The notes: generated from the letters alone by a model not told the origin. A stretch of 64,000 bases of DNA from Euphorbia lathyris (GCF_963576675.1 NC_088913.1:74275001-74339000); one strand, 5' to 3'. Shown: positions 33,249-43,911, numbered from the stretch's first letter. Program-made: numbers and translations.

Positions 33249-33968
33249 GGCTGATGCGAATTCCAAAATATCATTTCCTGCTTCATTCTTATCTCCAAAA
33301 CCATACCCTCCATAAACACTCTCAAACCCGTCTCGCCTAGAACCCACGTGTCCATTGAGATCACCCCCCAGTACCATTTTTTCATCCCTAGGAACCTGTT
33401 GCACCACTTCCTCTAAGTCCTCCCAAAAAGCTTGTATGCACTAATGACATTCACAACCTCATCCCCTATCACTAGCTTAACACTCATAATTCTATCGCTC
33501 TTCCTAGACACCGTTACTACATCATCAATACACTCCCTATCAATAAGAATACCTACTCCATTTCTACCCTTATCCTTTCTTGAGCACCAAAGCTTATAAC
33601 CCCAAGGAGCTATCTCTCTAGCCTTGGCTCCAACCCACTCGGTTTCTTGTAGGCACATTATATTTATTCTCCTCCTCTTCATAACATCTACAATTTCAGC
33701 TAATCTTCCTGTCAAAGAAACTATGTTCCAATGGCCCAAAGCGTAACATACTACCCTTACCCCTACCCCTACCCCTACCATTACCGTGGACTAGCTTATT
33801 TACCCGCAACCCTTGCATATTTGACACCACCCTCGGGTCCTGGGGTGGCACGCCGCTTCGGGGCGACGACCTAGCAACCCTTGCACATTTATCACTACAC
33901 CCGGGTCTAGGAAGTGCAGCGCGTCGCTGAGTAGGGAACGCCCCAACGATATTTATATTATGGTTCAT
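33249..33968 (-). pseudogene. RTE LINE N-terminal region and AP endonuclease
   Basis: Starts at MNHNINIVGAFPTQ (33968), runs through a Gly/Arg-rich stretch encoded by a CCCCTA hexamer repeat, changes frame there, and continues GHWNIVSLTGRLAEIVDVMK, NIMCLQETEW and NGVGILID. This is the exonuclease-endonuclease-phosphatase fold with N, E and D residues. A second break near 33425-33435 removes part of the domain; MVLGGDLNGHVGSRRDGFE then follows in the new frame. TAG at 33248-33246 ends it. The endonuclease would nick target DNA for target-primed reverse transcription. Confidence 0.8.
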
Positions 33969-34102
33969 GTCATAAGATGTGGCTAAGTTTTACGCTGGCC
34001 GCCACAAACCTACCGCAACCCTCCTCCTTTGTCCGGGCTTGGGACCGGCTGTAAAGGCCACCAAGTGACCCTCACAGGCGGAGTTTAAAACCTAACATAA
34101 TA

Positions 34103-35448
34103 GTTAAAAAAAATAAGTTGAAAAACTAACATCAAAGTTTTTCCCTAAATAAAAACTCCATAAATGGAAACAAAATCACTCATCATCTGAATTATAATCA
34201 TAACGGATTTTGAATGGAACTGTCCTAACAACATCGAAAAGCAATTCCTTTGGAAAATTATTAAACTCCCTTTTGTATCAAGGTGCATAAAAGAGTTACT
34301 CAGTCTCAGCTCCAAACCAGAACATCTGACAACGATTGTGACAAGCATAATCTCCAACCTAATCTAATCATCAGGATAATTACAAACTTTGCATAGCTCA
34401 TCCCGTCTTTAAACCAAGGCTTGGAGCTATGAATGATCTTTTTAACATGTTGACGAGAAGGGCGGGTTTCTGAGCTTGCGCTAGACTACCAGCAAAAACA
34501 CAGTTTTTTTTTATCAGATTTTTGTATTTTGACAACATGACGCAAAATTGCGTCGGCATCGTCCCACTAAACATAGTGTATCGTCTTGCATTTCCTCATC
34601 TACTTTCGCAATCTTCGTAGCTTAGGGAATTGAGCATGAGTCCAACGAACCACATGAGTGTGTTTAGTGGAAGACATTACGGCCAAAAGTAATTAAAAAG
34701 AAAAAGAGTTAATGTATATATACAAAGACGTCCTTATCAATCAAAACACATTTCGATTAAACCATAAATGCTTCCAAAAAATAATTCCTGATTAATAGAA
34801 TTTTTATAAACAATTCTATAATTTTTGGAAAACAAAAAAAAAATCTTTTATTTTTAAGTGATTTTAGAATATTAAATATTCTATTTGTCCAAAAATATAC
34901 TAGAAAATCAGAAAAATTCCAAAACACATACTGAAAAAATCGGGTCGAAACAGATTTGGGATAGTCTCCAACATGTGCACACGCGCTTGGCTTGTAGGGT
35001 CCACGTGGCGCGCTATGGTTCGGTGTGGGAAGCCATGTGCCGCGGTGAGATTGACGCGCGCGTAAAATGTGTCGTGCCCCAGCACACAGGCATGTGGCGT
35101 GTGGTGACCAGGCGCCGCCTTCCCAACGTTGGTTCTCTCTTAACTTAGTATGTTCTAGGATTTTCGTGGTACCCTAGTTACTATGGTGAAGTATATTTGT
35201 TCATATGATGTACAAAAAATAGGGTTTGAGACTCAAACACTCTCGACTAAGACTAAAATTCGTATAAATCAGAAACAGAAAACTCCCAAATGCAAAATAA
35301 CATAATTTTCTACGATTTCGGTGCCGTAAAAAAGGTAAGAAAAGCATGTATACACGCCCATTTAACACATATTTAATACGAATGTTAATCCTAGCATGCA
35401 AGAACTATGTTTATCTTCACATTCGCGGATCACAATAGATAGAACATG
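34103..35448. other. Spacer with a GC-rich island
   Basis: No gene is identified. The minus strand at about 34275-34178 reads YKREFNNFPKELLFDVVRTV and ends in an acidic YNSDDE and stop, a possible unrecognised exon end or TE tail. 34955-35130 is markedly GC-rich with repeated CACGTGGCGCGC and GCCATGTGCCGCGG-like motifs, unlike its surroundings. Confidence 0.35.
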
Positions 35449-35775
35449 AGATCTGTAGCTCTGATACTAATGAAGGGATTACCCTAAATAATCGTAATAT
35501 AGATAACCACGGGTTTAAGGCTTATCTCTTCTAGAATAACTCATTGGGTAGATAAACAGTAGAAGAAGAGAATCAACCACGATCCAGTATCACTGGTCAC
35601 AAATCAGCCACGTAGATATTAGTCTCAAGGTGAAAACGTTGGACCAACGAACTAAAACGAACATTAAAGATGGAGAGAGAATGTGGCACATGAGAATTTT
35701 GTATTCTCTGTGATCAATCTTGTGATTAGGATTAGGTGGTTATCTACTTATAGCCTTGGTTTAGCTTGTTGTAAG
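35449..35775 (-). mobile_element. Isolated LTR with primer-binding site (copia-type remnant)
   Basis: On the minus strand, TTAGTATCAGAGCTAC (around 35467-35448) is the usual initiator-tRNA PBS, and the preceding 300 bp end ...CCCTTCA. The stretch reads like a U3-R-U5 unit, with TATAAGTAGATAACC (near 35745) as a TATA-like box. No second LTR or coding region is visible on the expected side, so this is a truncated element; the outer boundary is a guess. Confidence 0.45.
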
Positions 35776-37300
35776 GGCCCCAAAATTTAAGATGTGCTTA
35801 GTCAAATATAGGCATTAGCTTAAATTGAAAAAAAAAATATAATGCAATAAAATCTATTTACGCGTGAATGAAATTGAGAAAACCGAAAAACCGAAAAATC
35901 AAACCGAAAATAAGGTTAACCGAAATCAATGGACTAGTGTACGGTTTTTAATTTTAAAAATATTGGTTAATGGTTACAGTTACGGTTTTTGCATTTAAAA
36001 AACCGTGGTTAACCGAAACCGACCGAATGTCAATTAAATATTAAAAAATATATAAATACATTTATTTATATTTATATATATAATTATATATTAATCAACT
36101 ATACTAATTAGTTTTTTTTTTTTAAAGAACTATACTAATTAGTTACCTACTTAGTTACACTTATCTAATTAAGTAGTTATCTAAATATATATTGATTATC
36201 TTTTTCAAAATAAGATTAGACAATACTCCATATATGTTTTGTTTTGTGTATAAAACAAGTTATAAAATCCTACTGCAAAGGAGAAAGAATTTTGTTTTTC
36301 TTCTCATGTTCGGCTCTAGGAAGACAGAATATTGATTGACTAAGTGTCCATTTGTTTCCATTTCTCGAAACTGCTTTTTGTCTTTTAACTCTAAACATGA
36401 GACAAAAAGCGTCTGGTAAAAATTCGAAGTAGTTGCTTTTTAGACAAAAATCAACTAATATATGATGTCTATCCGTAACAGCAAACAGGAGCAGCTGAAA
36501 CAAACGAATGCTAAATAGAAACAAGATTTAGTTTGTGCTAAAAATTATTTATACAAATTAAAATATAAGTTGAATATCCAATATTGTCCTAATAAATAAA
36601 AATAAACACTTTTTATTTATACAATCCATCCACTGATTATTTTTTTGAATCATATTTTTACTTAGTTCATCCTTTTCAGTTTCTACAACCCTCTTCTTCG
36701 TCTCCTTCACTCTCTAGTCCATAGTCTATGTAGCACAATGCACGCACATATCTCTCTCACTCGTTAAACTCTTCACCTCGCTATTGACCCGTCGTTCCAC
36801 TCACAATAAAAATTATAATTTTTTATTTTATTTTTGTTTACTAATAGTTAGAAACTGAAATTAAAGGTTAGCCAACTGAAATAATTGGTTAACCGATCAG
36901 TGGTTAACCGAATTTAATGGACTAGTGTATAGTTAGTGTTTTTAAAAAACTGATTAAATGGTTAACCGATCGAAATATTCTTAATGGACTGGTTAACCGA
37001 TCATGTGCACCCTATCTTTCACTATATTAAATGCACATGTAATTTAGATATTTAACCATATTGGAGCCATAACCTCAAGAATTCTAACATTAAATTTTTA
37101 GGAGAGAATTAATAATCTAATTAATACTTCTCGATATTGGTAAAAACCTTTTAAACAACGTATAAAATTAGAATGATAAAAACTTCTCGATATGAAAATT
37201 TATGATTTTTTTTTTGGGATTTTTGGTTTTTTTTTTTCCTCTGATGGAGAGAAATTTGAGTGAAGTGTATAAATAAAAGGACACCAAAAAGGGAAATGAG
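35776..37300. other. Spacer with hAT-like CCGAAAACCG/GGTTAACCGA repeats
   Basis: No gene. Related GGTTAACCGA blocks at 35880-36030 and, inverted, at 36880-37010, the latter ending ATGTGCACCCTA, suggest a non-autonomous hAT element of about 1.1 kb whose left end is worn. nsLTP3 3' flank starts near 37270. Confidence 0.4.
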
Positions 37301-37454
37301 AAGCAACACAATTTATTTATCATCAGATATGCCAAAATGTTACACTAGCTTTCTTTTTCAAGCCAGTTATAGTTACAACTACTAACACTCCAGCATACTG
37401 GTAGAATTGAAAAAACACACATAACTATAGTAGACTGTAGCTGATGTTTTCTTT

Positions 37455-37934
37455 TTATGGGATTGTAACCGCTGCAAGACAACAAAAAAACAACAAATCA
37501 GTCGTATGCCTGGTGAGTCTCGAACCGAGTAATTAAGTAACCGTGGTTAGATATATGGATATAAGTATGATTGAGAATATGAAACTTGGGGAACAAACCT
37601 CCACACTTGTAGCCAACAGGACGATTAGCTATGCCACAACGTTTAGGAATGGAAAGAGCGTTTTCGGGAGTGCCTCCAGCATTTTTGATTGTTTCAGACA
37701 TTCCAACAGCACACAAACATGGAGCATTGCCTGCCATTATAGAGGCAAGAGCACAGCAATCTGAAGAAACGGCAATATCTCCGTTCTGTGCTGCTGGTGC
37801 GCATGAGTACATCTTCTGAGCTACCTCTTCAGGTGTCGAATCGCCACATTTCCAGCCGCATTTGCTCCGTTATTAAACAGAGAAAAAGCTACGAAGAATG
37901 CTACAATGCAAAGGGATTTCACTGGAATTGCCAT
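37455..37934 (-). pseudogene. nsLTP copy 3, single-base frameshift
   Basis: Same two-exon structure as the intact copies: exon 1 37934-37599, 127-bp intron, exon 2 37471-37455 ending AVTIP and TAA. One base is missing near 37849, directly after the signal peptide (MAIPVKSLCIVAFFVAFSL...ANAAG). The reading frame then ends after nine further residues. Beyond the deletion, all eight cysteines and both splice sites are intact and the protein text is the most diverged of the four (YSCAPAAQNGDIAVSSDCCA). A sequencing error cannot be excluded. If real, the transcript would encode only a secreted stub. Confidence 0.85.
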
Positions 37935-38001
37935 CTCTGATTCTCTTCTATGGAGGAGTCTATGTTGATTGGTGTGTGTTGAAACAATTTTCTGCCGAGG
38001 A

Positions 38002-38137
38002 TTTTATAGCGAGGGGCGAGAGATTTGCATTGTGGTTTCGCAGTGAATTCCAATAATCATAGTGGAATTAGCACTTGAATCTTGATTTTATGATCATGGT
38101 GGAATTAGCACTTGAATCTTGATTTTATGATCATGGT
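38002..38137 (-). promoter_or_regulatory. nsLTP3 promoter: TATA box, palindrome, 37-bp tandem duplication
   Basis: TATAAAA at 38008-38002 on the minus strand, the AATTCCAAT...AGTGGAATT palindrome at 38046-38069, and immediately upstream a perfect 37-bp tandem duplication (38064-38100 and 38101-38137, starting GGAATTAGCACTTGAATC). Only copy 3 has the duplication. Confidence 0.75.
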
Positions 38138-39238
38138 GGAGCTAGCACTAGAACATGAAGTTTCATATGTTCTTGCGACACCTGACAATGTCACCATGTT
38201 AGTTGGAGTTAGCACTGGCTGGTGTTCTTTGCCAAGACGCAAGTACAAAGAGATAATGATTAGTGGATAAGAGAACTCATAGTATGGTTACTCAATTATA
38301 GCATGGTCAACTGTTGTTGTTGTTTGCTGTTTGCGGTTACTTTAACAGTTTGCAATTTGCTGGTTTGATAAAATTATGATTAGCTGTTGATGATGTTCGT
38401 ATGTGAAATTACTAATATGTACATATTTTAAATAACGGGATAATCAGCAAAAAGACATAAATATTTTGTTTCTTATTCTATACCAATTGCACGTAAGTTG
38501 TTTCTAAAATAATTCATATTTTTTGTAAATTTAATAATAAATTGGAGATTAATATTTTTAATTTCAGCGAAATTTTTGAATTTTTTTTTGCCAACTCATA
38601 CAAAATACAGTATATTTTTTATTTTTTATTTTTTATTTTAAATTTCACGTTTAATCATACATTTGTGATATGTTACTAACGAAGAAAATGATGTACATGT
38701 GAAGTGTAGATGACAAGATTCATGACCAAGAATAAAATTTGATGAATAATTTCTCTAATTGACCCAACTTGGCAAGGTAATGGATAAAATTGCACTTGGA
38801 TGCTAACGTTAAAGGTAAAATTGCATCATTTTATACGTTAAGGGTAAAATTGCTCCTAGCAGTAAACATTAGGAGTATTTTTAGATTTTATCTTTTAAAT
38901 AAAAAACAATTAATTATATAAAATTGAGAAGTATATAAAACTTACTTGGGACTAACTTATAAGTCTTTGCATTAAAAAAAGCATCAAACTACAGAAAAAC
39001 AAAAACGAAAGCCATGAAAGCACACCAAATTGTATATATTGCAATATGAATTATACTTATGGCCAGTAAATAAAAGCCATGGAAGCACACCGAATTTTAT
39101 TTATAATCGAATAAGATGAATAAAATTCCTTTTCACAAAAAGTTGGAAAACACTGTCGTTGTAAATAGTAGCTTTTATTTTAGTTTAACCAACCACGTAT
39201 TGAAACAGCAATCAATTGTTCAAAAAGATAAAACAAAC
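38138..39238. other. nsLTP3 upstream spacer
   Basis: No gene. 38590-38890 shares text with 23190-23480 upstream of nsLTP2 (CCAACTCNTACAAANTACAGTAT; GAGCAATTTTAC-type units), so this belongs to the duplicated nsLTP neighbourhood. Confidence 0.5.
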
Positions 39239-39737
39239 TAAGAAGAATAACAACTCAGTTTTGATTTTGGTCCGATTTACAGTGAGGAAGAAAGCAAAGG
39301 TAGGAGAAACGAATTGCACAGAAAGAAAACAAAAGGAAGGAAGAAGAAGACCTTTCGTGTTTCAAGGAGTTTGGCAATTTGGAAACTCCCAAAGATTAAT
39401 GACTTTAAAGATTTTAAGTCTTTCACTGTAAAAGACCTTTCAATTTCCTAAGTTTTGGATAGAACAAGCTTCTAGAATAAGACACACCAACATCAACTGT
39501 GCACCTCATCACATCCAACCAGCTCTTCTCTTCATCCGCACCATTGATCAAATCACACATGATATTCGGTTGTGATTGCTCCATGTGGCACTGTCCTTTT
39601 AATTTGTTTTGTCCTTTGTACTAGCTTTTCCTTGATCACCAAGCCTGTATTTAGATATATATTAGGCATAGGTGATAGGCTTATTTTTAATGAGAAATAT
39701 AGTAAGTAATTAATATTTTCTAACTTCATTCTTTTCA
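39239..39737 (+). repeat. 5' LTR of the copia element
   Basis: Starts TAAGAAGAATAACAACTCAG and ends CATTCTTTTCA. It lacks about 15 bp present in the 3' LTR near 43080. Confidence 0.92.
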
Positions 39738-39797
39738 TGGTATCAGAGAACACACTCTGCTCATATCCAGCTTGTTTTTAAAGCTTTCTTTTCTTCC

Positions 39798-40790
39798 ATG
39801 GCGGCACCTCTAATCACTACACATAGTCCTTACCATCTTCCCCAAAATGAAACACCAGCCCTAGCCCTTGTCTCACAGGTCCTCACTGGACCTAATTACC
39901 ATCAGTGGTCTCGAGCGGTGAAGGTTGCGTTGATGTCTAAGAACAAATTTTCCTTCGTTGATGGAACAATAACAGCACCACCAACCACAGACAATATGCA
40001 CATCCAGTGGGAGCGATGCAACAATATGGTCATGTCTTGGATCCACCACGCACTGTCACCGTCGATAGCCAGGAGCATCATGTGGCTGGACAAAGCGGAC
40101 CAGGTCTGGGCAGACCTCAAGGAACAATTTGCTCAAATAGATTCCCTGAGGATCCTCGAGCTGCGAAGGGAAATACACAGTTTAAAACAAGGAAATGGTA
40201 ATGTAACGGACTATTATACAAACTTGAAAATTTTGTATGATGAACTTTCAAATCTTAGGCCTATGCCTGTGTGTTCTTGCAAACCGGCGTGCAGCTGCAA
40301 CGCTTTCAGGGTTGTGCGGGACCAGCACGATGCTGAACAAGTCATGACCTTTCTTCAAGGTCTGAATGAATCTTACTCCACTATCTGCTCTCAGATACTT
40401 TTGATCGAGCCTCTTTCGTCACTCAACAAGGTATACGACTTGTCAATCCAACACGAAAGGTGGATTGGCCTATCACCTACAAAACAGAACGAGGGAAGTG
40501 AGAATAGTCCCTTTGTCGCATTCACAAATGGACAGAATAAGCAAGGGGGATACCGCAACAACAACAGGAATGCTAACCGCAAAGATAACGGCAACCGGAG
40601 CTCTTCTCTGTGCACTTTCTTTGGGAATACAGGTCATACCGAGGACATCTGCTTCAAGAAGCACGGCTACCCCCCAAGCTACGGCAATAGAGGAAAGAAC
40701 AATGGTTACAAGGCGCCACAAGCAAAAGCAAACACTGTGAATGGTCAAGGAAGAGAAGGGGATGATTCAAGTGAAGAGGATAACCTGTAG
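39798..40790 (+). CDS. Copia Gag (intact reading frame)
   Basis: 330 residues from MAAPLITTHSPYHLPQ. Contains the UBN2-type copia Gag core (LTGPNYHQWSRAVKVALMSK; WERCNNMVMSWIHHALSP; ELRREIHSLKQG), a Cys-rich turn (CSCKPACSCNAF) usual in this lineage, and a zinc knuckle CTFFGNTGHTEDICFKKHGY in which the second Cys is replaced by Phe. The knuckle probably cannot hold zinc normally, which would weaken RNA packaging. The frame ends with an acidic tail (DDSSEEDNL) at the edge of the protease-integrase deletion. Confidence 0.85.
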   Translation: MAAPLITTHSPYHLPQNETPALALVSQVLTGPNYHQWSRAVKVALMSKNKFSFVDGTITAPPTTDNMHIQWERCNNMVMSWIHHALSPSIARSIMWLDKADQVWADLKEQFAQIDSLRILELRREIHSLKQGNGNVTDYYTNLKILYDELSNLRPMPVCSCKPACSCNAFRVVRDQHDAEQVMTFLQGLNESYSTICSQILLIEPLSSLNKVYDLSIQHERWIGLSPTKQNEGSENSPFVAFTNGQNKQGGYRNNNRNANRKDNGNRSSSLCTFFGNTGHTEDICFKKHGYPPSYGNRGKNNGYKAPQAKANTVNGQGREGDDSSEEDNL

Positions 40791-41175
40791 AGTCATGGAG
40801 ACCCATTTGTCCTCACCAAGGATCAGTACCAGAAGTTCGTAGCCCTTCTGCCCCAAAAGGCACCATCCAAGGCCCCAATCACAGCAAGTAGCGCTAACAC
40901 CTTCATCAAGGGTGACACTTCTGGTAACATTGACATGAAAACAACACCACAAACAGACACACAAGCAGAGCAGCATACAGACATTCCAATCACATGCCAA
41001 GACACTCAACCAACACACATTACCAATCCACAAACACCCATTGTCACACGACCAATCAGGGAAAGAAGAATTCCGGCATACCTGAAAGACTATCACATAG
41101 CCTTGCTCCGCGGCGATCCATCTCCAACCTTCACTACTTCCCCCCCCCCCCCCCCCCCACTCACTCGACAAACAT
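40791..41175 (+). pseudogene. Copia linker between integrase and RT, with C19 run
   Basis: Text such as [20 protein letters not shown] is the usual bridge between integrase and RT. It follows Gag after only about 150 bp, which places the protease-integrase deletion here. A run of 19 C at 41140-41158 separates this frame from the RT frame, so slippage there may explain the frame change. Confidence 0.75.
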
Positions 41176-42090
41176 TTGTCTTACACCAAATTGAGCCCAC
41201 AGACACGACTTTTCGCCCTCAACATCACCTGTTATACCGAGCACGCGATATACAACAAAGCCAAATTAGATCCCAACTGGAGACAGGCTATGCAAGAGGA
41301 ACTCACAGCACTAGAATCTAACAACACTTGGACTATAGTGGATTTACCTGAGGGAAAGAAACTTATCAGCTGCCGTTGGGTGTACAAGCTAAAATATAAG
41401 GCCGATGGAAGCATAGCCCGCTTTAAAGCCAGGCTCGTGGCCAAGGGCTATACGCAACAAAAAGGTATCGACTTTACCGCCACCTTTGCCCCTGTAGCAA
41501 ATTTCACCACAATTAGGACACTCCTAGCCATTGCAATCTCAAGAAGATGGGATATCCAACAGTTAGACATTGATAATGCATACCTCCATGGCGAGTTAAA
41601 CGAAGATGTTTGCATGATGCTTCCTCCTGGCATCTCTGGGGATTCCTCACAACAGGTCTGCAGGCTAAAAAAATCTCTCTACGGTCTTCGCCAAGCTGGC
41701 CGTCAATGGAACACCAAGCTAACCACAACCATCAAATCCATCGGTTTTGTTCTGTAACCCCCTCATTTGGATCACATGATATCTCATATATGAATGTGGG
41801 AAGACTCATATGTTAGGGTTTTGGGGATGTTACATGTTCAGTCTCCCACCGATCCATCCCTCTTTATCAAGCAATTGACGGGCTCCACCACTTTGTTGCT
41901 TGTGTATGTTGACGATGTCATCATCTCTGGAAACGACGCTCAGGCCATCTCCGCCACCAAAGCACACCTTCACACCTCTTTCAATATCAAGGATCTCGGT
42001 GCCCTTCATTACTTCTTGGGGTTCGAATTCACTCGTAGCTCCGATGGTCTACACATGACACAAAGAAAATACACTTTAGAATTGTTATAA
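41176..42090 (+). pseudogene. Copia reverse transcriptase, split by an 82-bp insertion
   Basis: [40 protein letters not shown] and [17 protein letters not shown] lead to [11 protein letters not shown]. The frame is then broken at 41753-41834 and resumes at FIKQLTGSTTLLLVYVDDVI with the catalytic YVDD. A TAA at 42088-42090 ends the frame (LELL*). Confidence 0.88.
41753..41834. mobile_element. 82-bp solo-LTR-like or TRIM-like insertion in copia RT
   Basis: TGTAACCCCCTC at one end and GGATGTTACA at the other, flanked by a 5-bp duplication TGTTC (41748-41752 and 41835-41839). Removing it rejoins RT text without other loss. TGTAAC...GTTACA ends and the 5-bp duplication fit a very short solo LTR. 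Confidence 0.7.
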
Positions 42091-42855
42091 GAAGTTGACT
42101 TACTAGAATGTAAACCTGCTTCCTCACCAGCACTCCCAAACCACAAACCCAGCCCACATGCAACCCCCTTACCAGACATCACAGCTTACAGACAAATTAT
42201 TGGTAAATTACTTTACCTCACTCATACCCGCCCCGATTTTTCCTACATAGTTAACCAGCTCTCTCAACACCTCACTCAACCTACAACCGATGACCACCAA
42301 AGAGTTACCAGAATTTTACGTTACCTGAAGAGCACCATCGGTCTTGGCCTTTTCTTTTCGGTGACGAACACCCTTCGACTTCAAGCCTTTTCGGATTCCG
42401 ACTGGGGCACATGCATCGAATCTCGTCGCTCCATCACCGGTTACATTGTTTTTCTGGGCTCGGCAGTCATATCCTGGCACTCAAAGAAACAGAACACGGT
42501 ATCCCGCTCCTCCTCGGAAGCCGAATACCGCGCCATGGCTTCAACCTCCTGCGAGCTTCACTTGCTCCATTTCCTCCTCGCCGATCTCACTGCCCCTCCA
42601 ACAAGTTATGCTCTCCTTTTCTGTGACAATGTTTCCGCCATGCACATCGATCAAAACCTAGTTTTCCACGAACGGACAAAGTATATCGAGATCGATTGCC
42701 ATGTCATTCGCGAGAAGGTCCAAAACGGTTTGATTCGCCTCATGCCAATCTCCTCCGCCATGCAACTCGCGGATCTCTTCACGAAGGCCCAGGATTCTCC
42801 TCAACTTCGTTTTCTGGTTAGCAAACTTGGCTTGCGTAATCTTTACCAAGCCTAG
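42091..42855 (+). pseudogene. Copia RT end and RNase H
   Basis: Continues in the RT frame after one stop: YRQIIGKLLYLTHTRPDFSY, then RNase H AFSDSDWGTCIESRRSITGY, SRSSSEAEYRAMAS, LFCDNVSAMHI, VFHERTKYIEIDCH and ADLFTKA. The RNase H acidic residues are present. It ends at a stop just before the purine tract and 3' LTR. Confidence 0.88.
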
Positions 42856-42867
42856 TTTGAGGAAGGG

Positions 42868-43381
42868 TAAGAAGAATAACAACTCAGTTTTGATTTTGGT
42901 CCAATTTACAGTGAGGAAGAAAGCAAATGTAGGAGAAACGAATTGCACATAAAGAAAATGAAAGGAAGGAAGAATAAGACCTTTCGTGTTTCAAGGAGTT
43001 TGGCACTTTGGGAACTCCCAAAGATTAATGACTTTAAAGACTTTAAGTCTTTCACTGTAAAAGACCTTTCAATTTCTTAAGAGGGCATTTTTAGTCTTTT
43101 GGATAGAACAAGCTTCTAGAATAAGACACACCAACATCAACTGTGCACCTCATCACATCCAACCAGCTCTTCTCTTCATCTGCACCATTGATCAAATCAC
43201 ACATGATGTTCGGTTGTGATTGCTCCATGTGGCACTGTCCTTTTAATTTGTTTTGTCCTTTGTACTAGCTTTTCTTTGATCACCAAGCCTGTATTTAGAT
43301 ATATATTAGGCATAAATGATAAGGTTATTTTTAATGAGAAATATAGTAAGTAATTAATATTTTCTTACCTCATTCTTTTCA
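42868..43381 (+). repeat. 3' LTR of the copia element
   Basis: 514 bp, starts TAAGAAGAATAAC and ends CATTCTTTTCA followed by the CAAAC duplication. Confidence 0.92.
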
Positions 43382-43395
43382 CAAACCGTCTTTTA

Positions 43396-43590
43396 ATAGG
43401 GCGAGCCTTGACGCAACGGTTGATGTTGTGCGATAGAAAGGTAATGGATTCAAGTTTAAGGAGCGGCCTTTTACAAAAAAAAATAATAAAAGGAAAGGTT
43501 TGCCTCCAATACATCCTTATAGTGGAACCCCTTCCGGACCCTCACTTAATGGAGATGTGTAGTGCATCGGGCAGTCATTTTACTCAATGG
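43396..43590 (+). mobile_element. Au-like SINE
   Basis: Begins GGGCGAGCCTTGACGCAACG (tRNA-derived A-box region), has a B-box-like GGATTCAAG near 43446, then CCTTTTACAAAAA, CTTCCGGACCC and ends GTGCATCGGGCAGTCATTTT. This is the order I recall for the widespread plant Au SINE, whose end is GTGCACCGGGCTGCCCTTTT. It lies right beside the copia 3' end. No clear target duplication. Confidence 0.75.
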
Positions 43591-43911
43591 ACTTACTTTC
43601 TTTTTTATTTATGAATTTCAGTATGTTTTTTAATTTTTACCTAGTTTATTAACATAAAAGTTCACTATGAAAGTAAACTTGCTAATCAATCTCAAAATAG
43701 AAAATTCTAAAAGTTAAAGTTTTTTAACACCACATTCACTATCAGAAATTATATTATACATCTGACACATCACGTCATCTATATGCCAGATTAATAATTT
43801 ATTGTCACATTATATATTTTAGGATTTAGGAATTATAAATTAATTAAGGCTAGGATATATATTTTAGGGTTTAGAATTTTATATAGATAATTAAATTGTT
43901 TTTTTGGTTAC
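43591..43911. other. AT-rich spacer, nothing identified
   Basis: No coding signal or repeat recognised. Confidence 0.4.

Larger units (their letters stand above)
30851..34086 (-). mobile_element. RTE-type LINE, near full length
   Basis: 3236 bp with a 16-bp target duplication AAAACCTAACATAATA at 30835-30850 and 34087-34102. The 3' end (left) carries the CAACAACAAC tail typical of RTE elements, which end in short repeats rather than poly-A. It encodes an apurinic endonuclease followed by a reverse transcriptase in one orientation. The coding region is broken by one frameshift/deletion and two TAG codons, so it is inactive but recent enough for the long duplication to be perfect. Confidence 0.93.
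39239..43381 (+). mobile_element. Ty1/copia LTR retrotransposon lacking protease and integrase
   Basis: LTRs at 39239-39737 and 42868-43381 with a perfect 5-bp duplication CAAAC (39234-39238 and 43382-43386). The LTRs start TA rather than TG and end TTCA. The PBS TGGTATCAGAG is at 39738, and the purine tract GAGGAAGGG precedes the 3' LTR. Gag is followed directly by the linker before RT, so the protease-integrase block is deleted. RT and RNase H remain but carry an insertion, a stop and a frame change at a C19 run. About 4.1 kb long. Confidence 0.93.

Noticed and set aside
33735..33785. CCCTAC repeats resembling telomere sequence
   Set aside because: The unit is CCCCTA (hexamer), not the plant CCCTAAA heptamer, and it lies inside the coding region of an RTE LINE.
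40767..41171. 134-residue minus-strand frame with a Gly run
   Set aside because: It is antisense to the copia Gag-RT linker; the Gly run is the complement of the C19 tract.
43396..43460. Possible tRNA gene (A box and GGATTCAAG B box)
   Set aside because: The flanking text follows the Au SINE order and no cloverleaf acceptor stem closes it.
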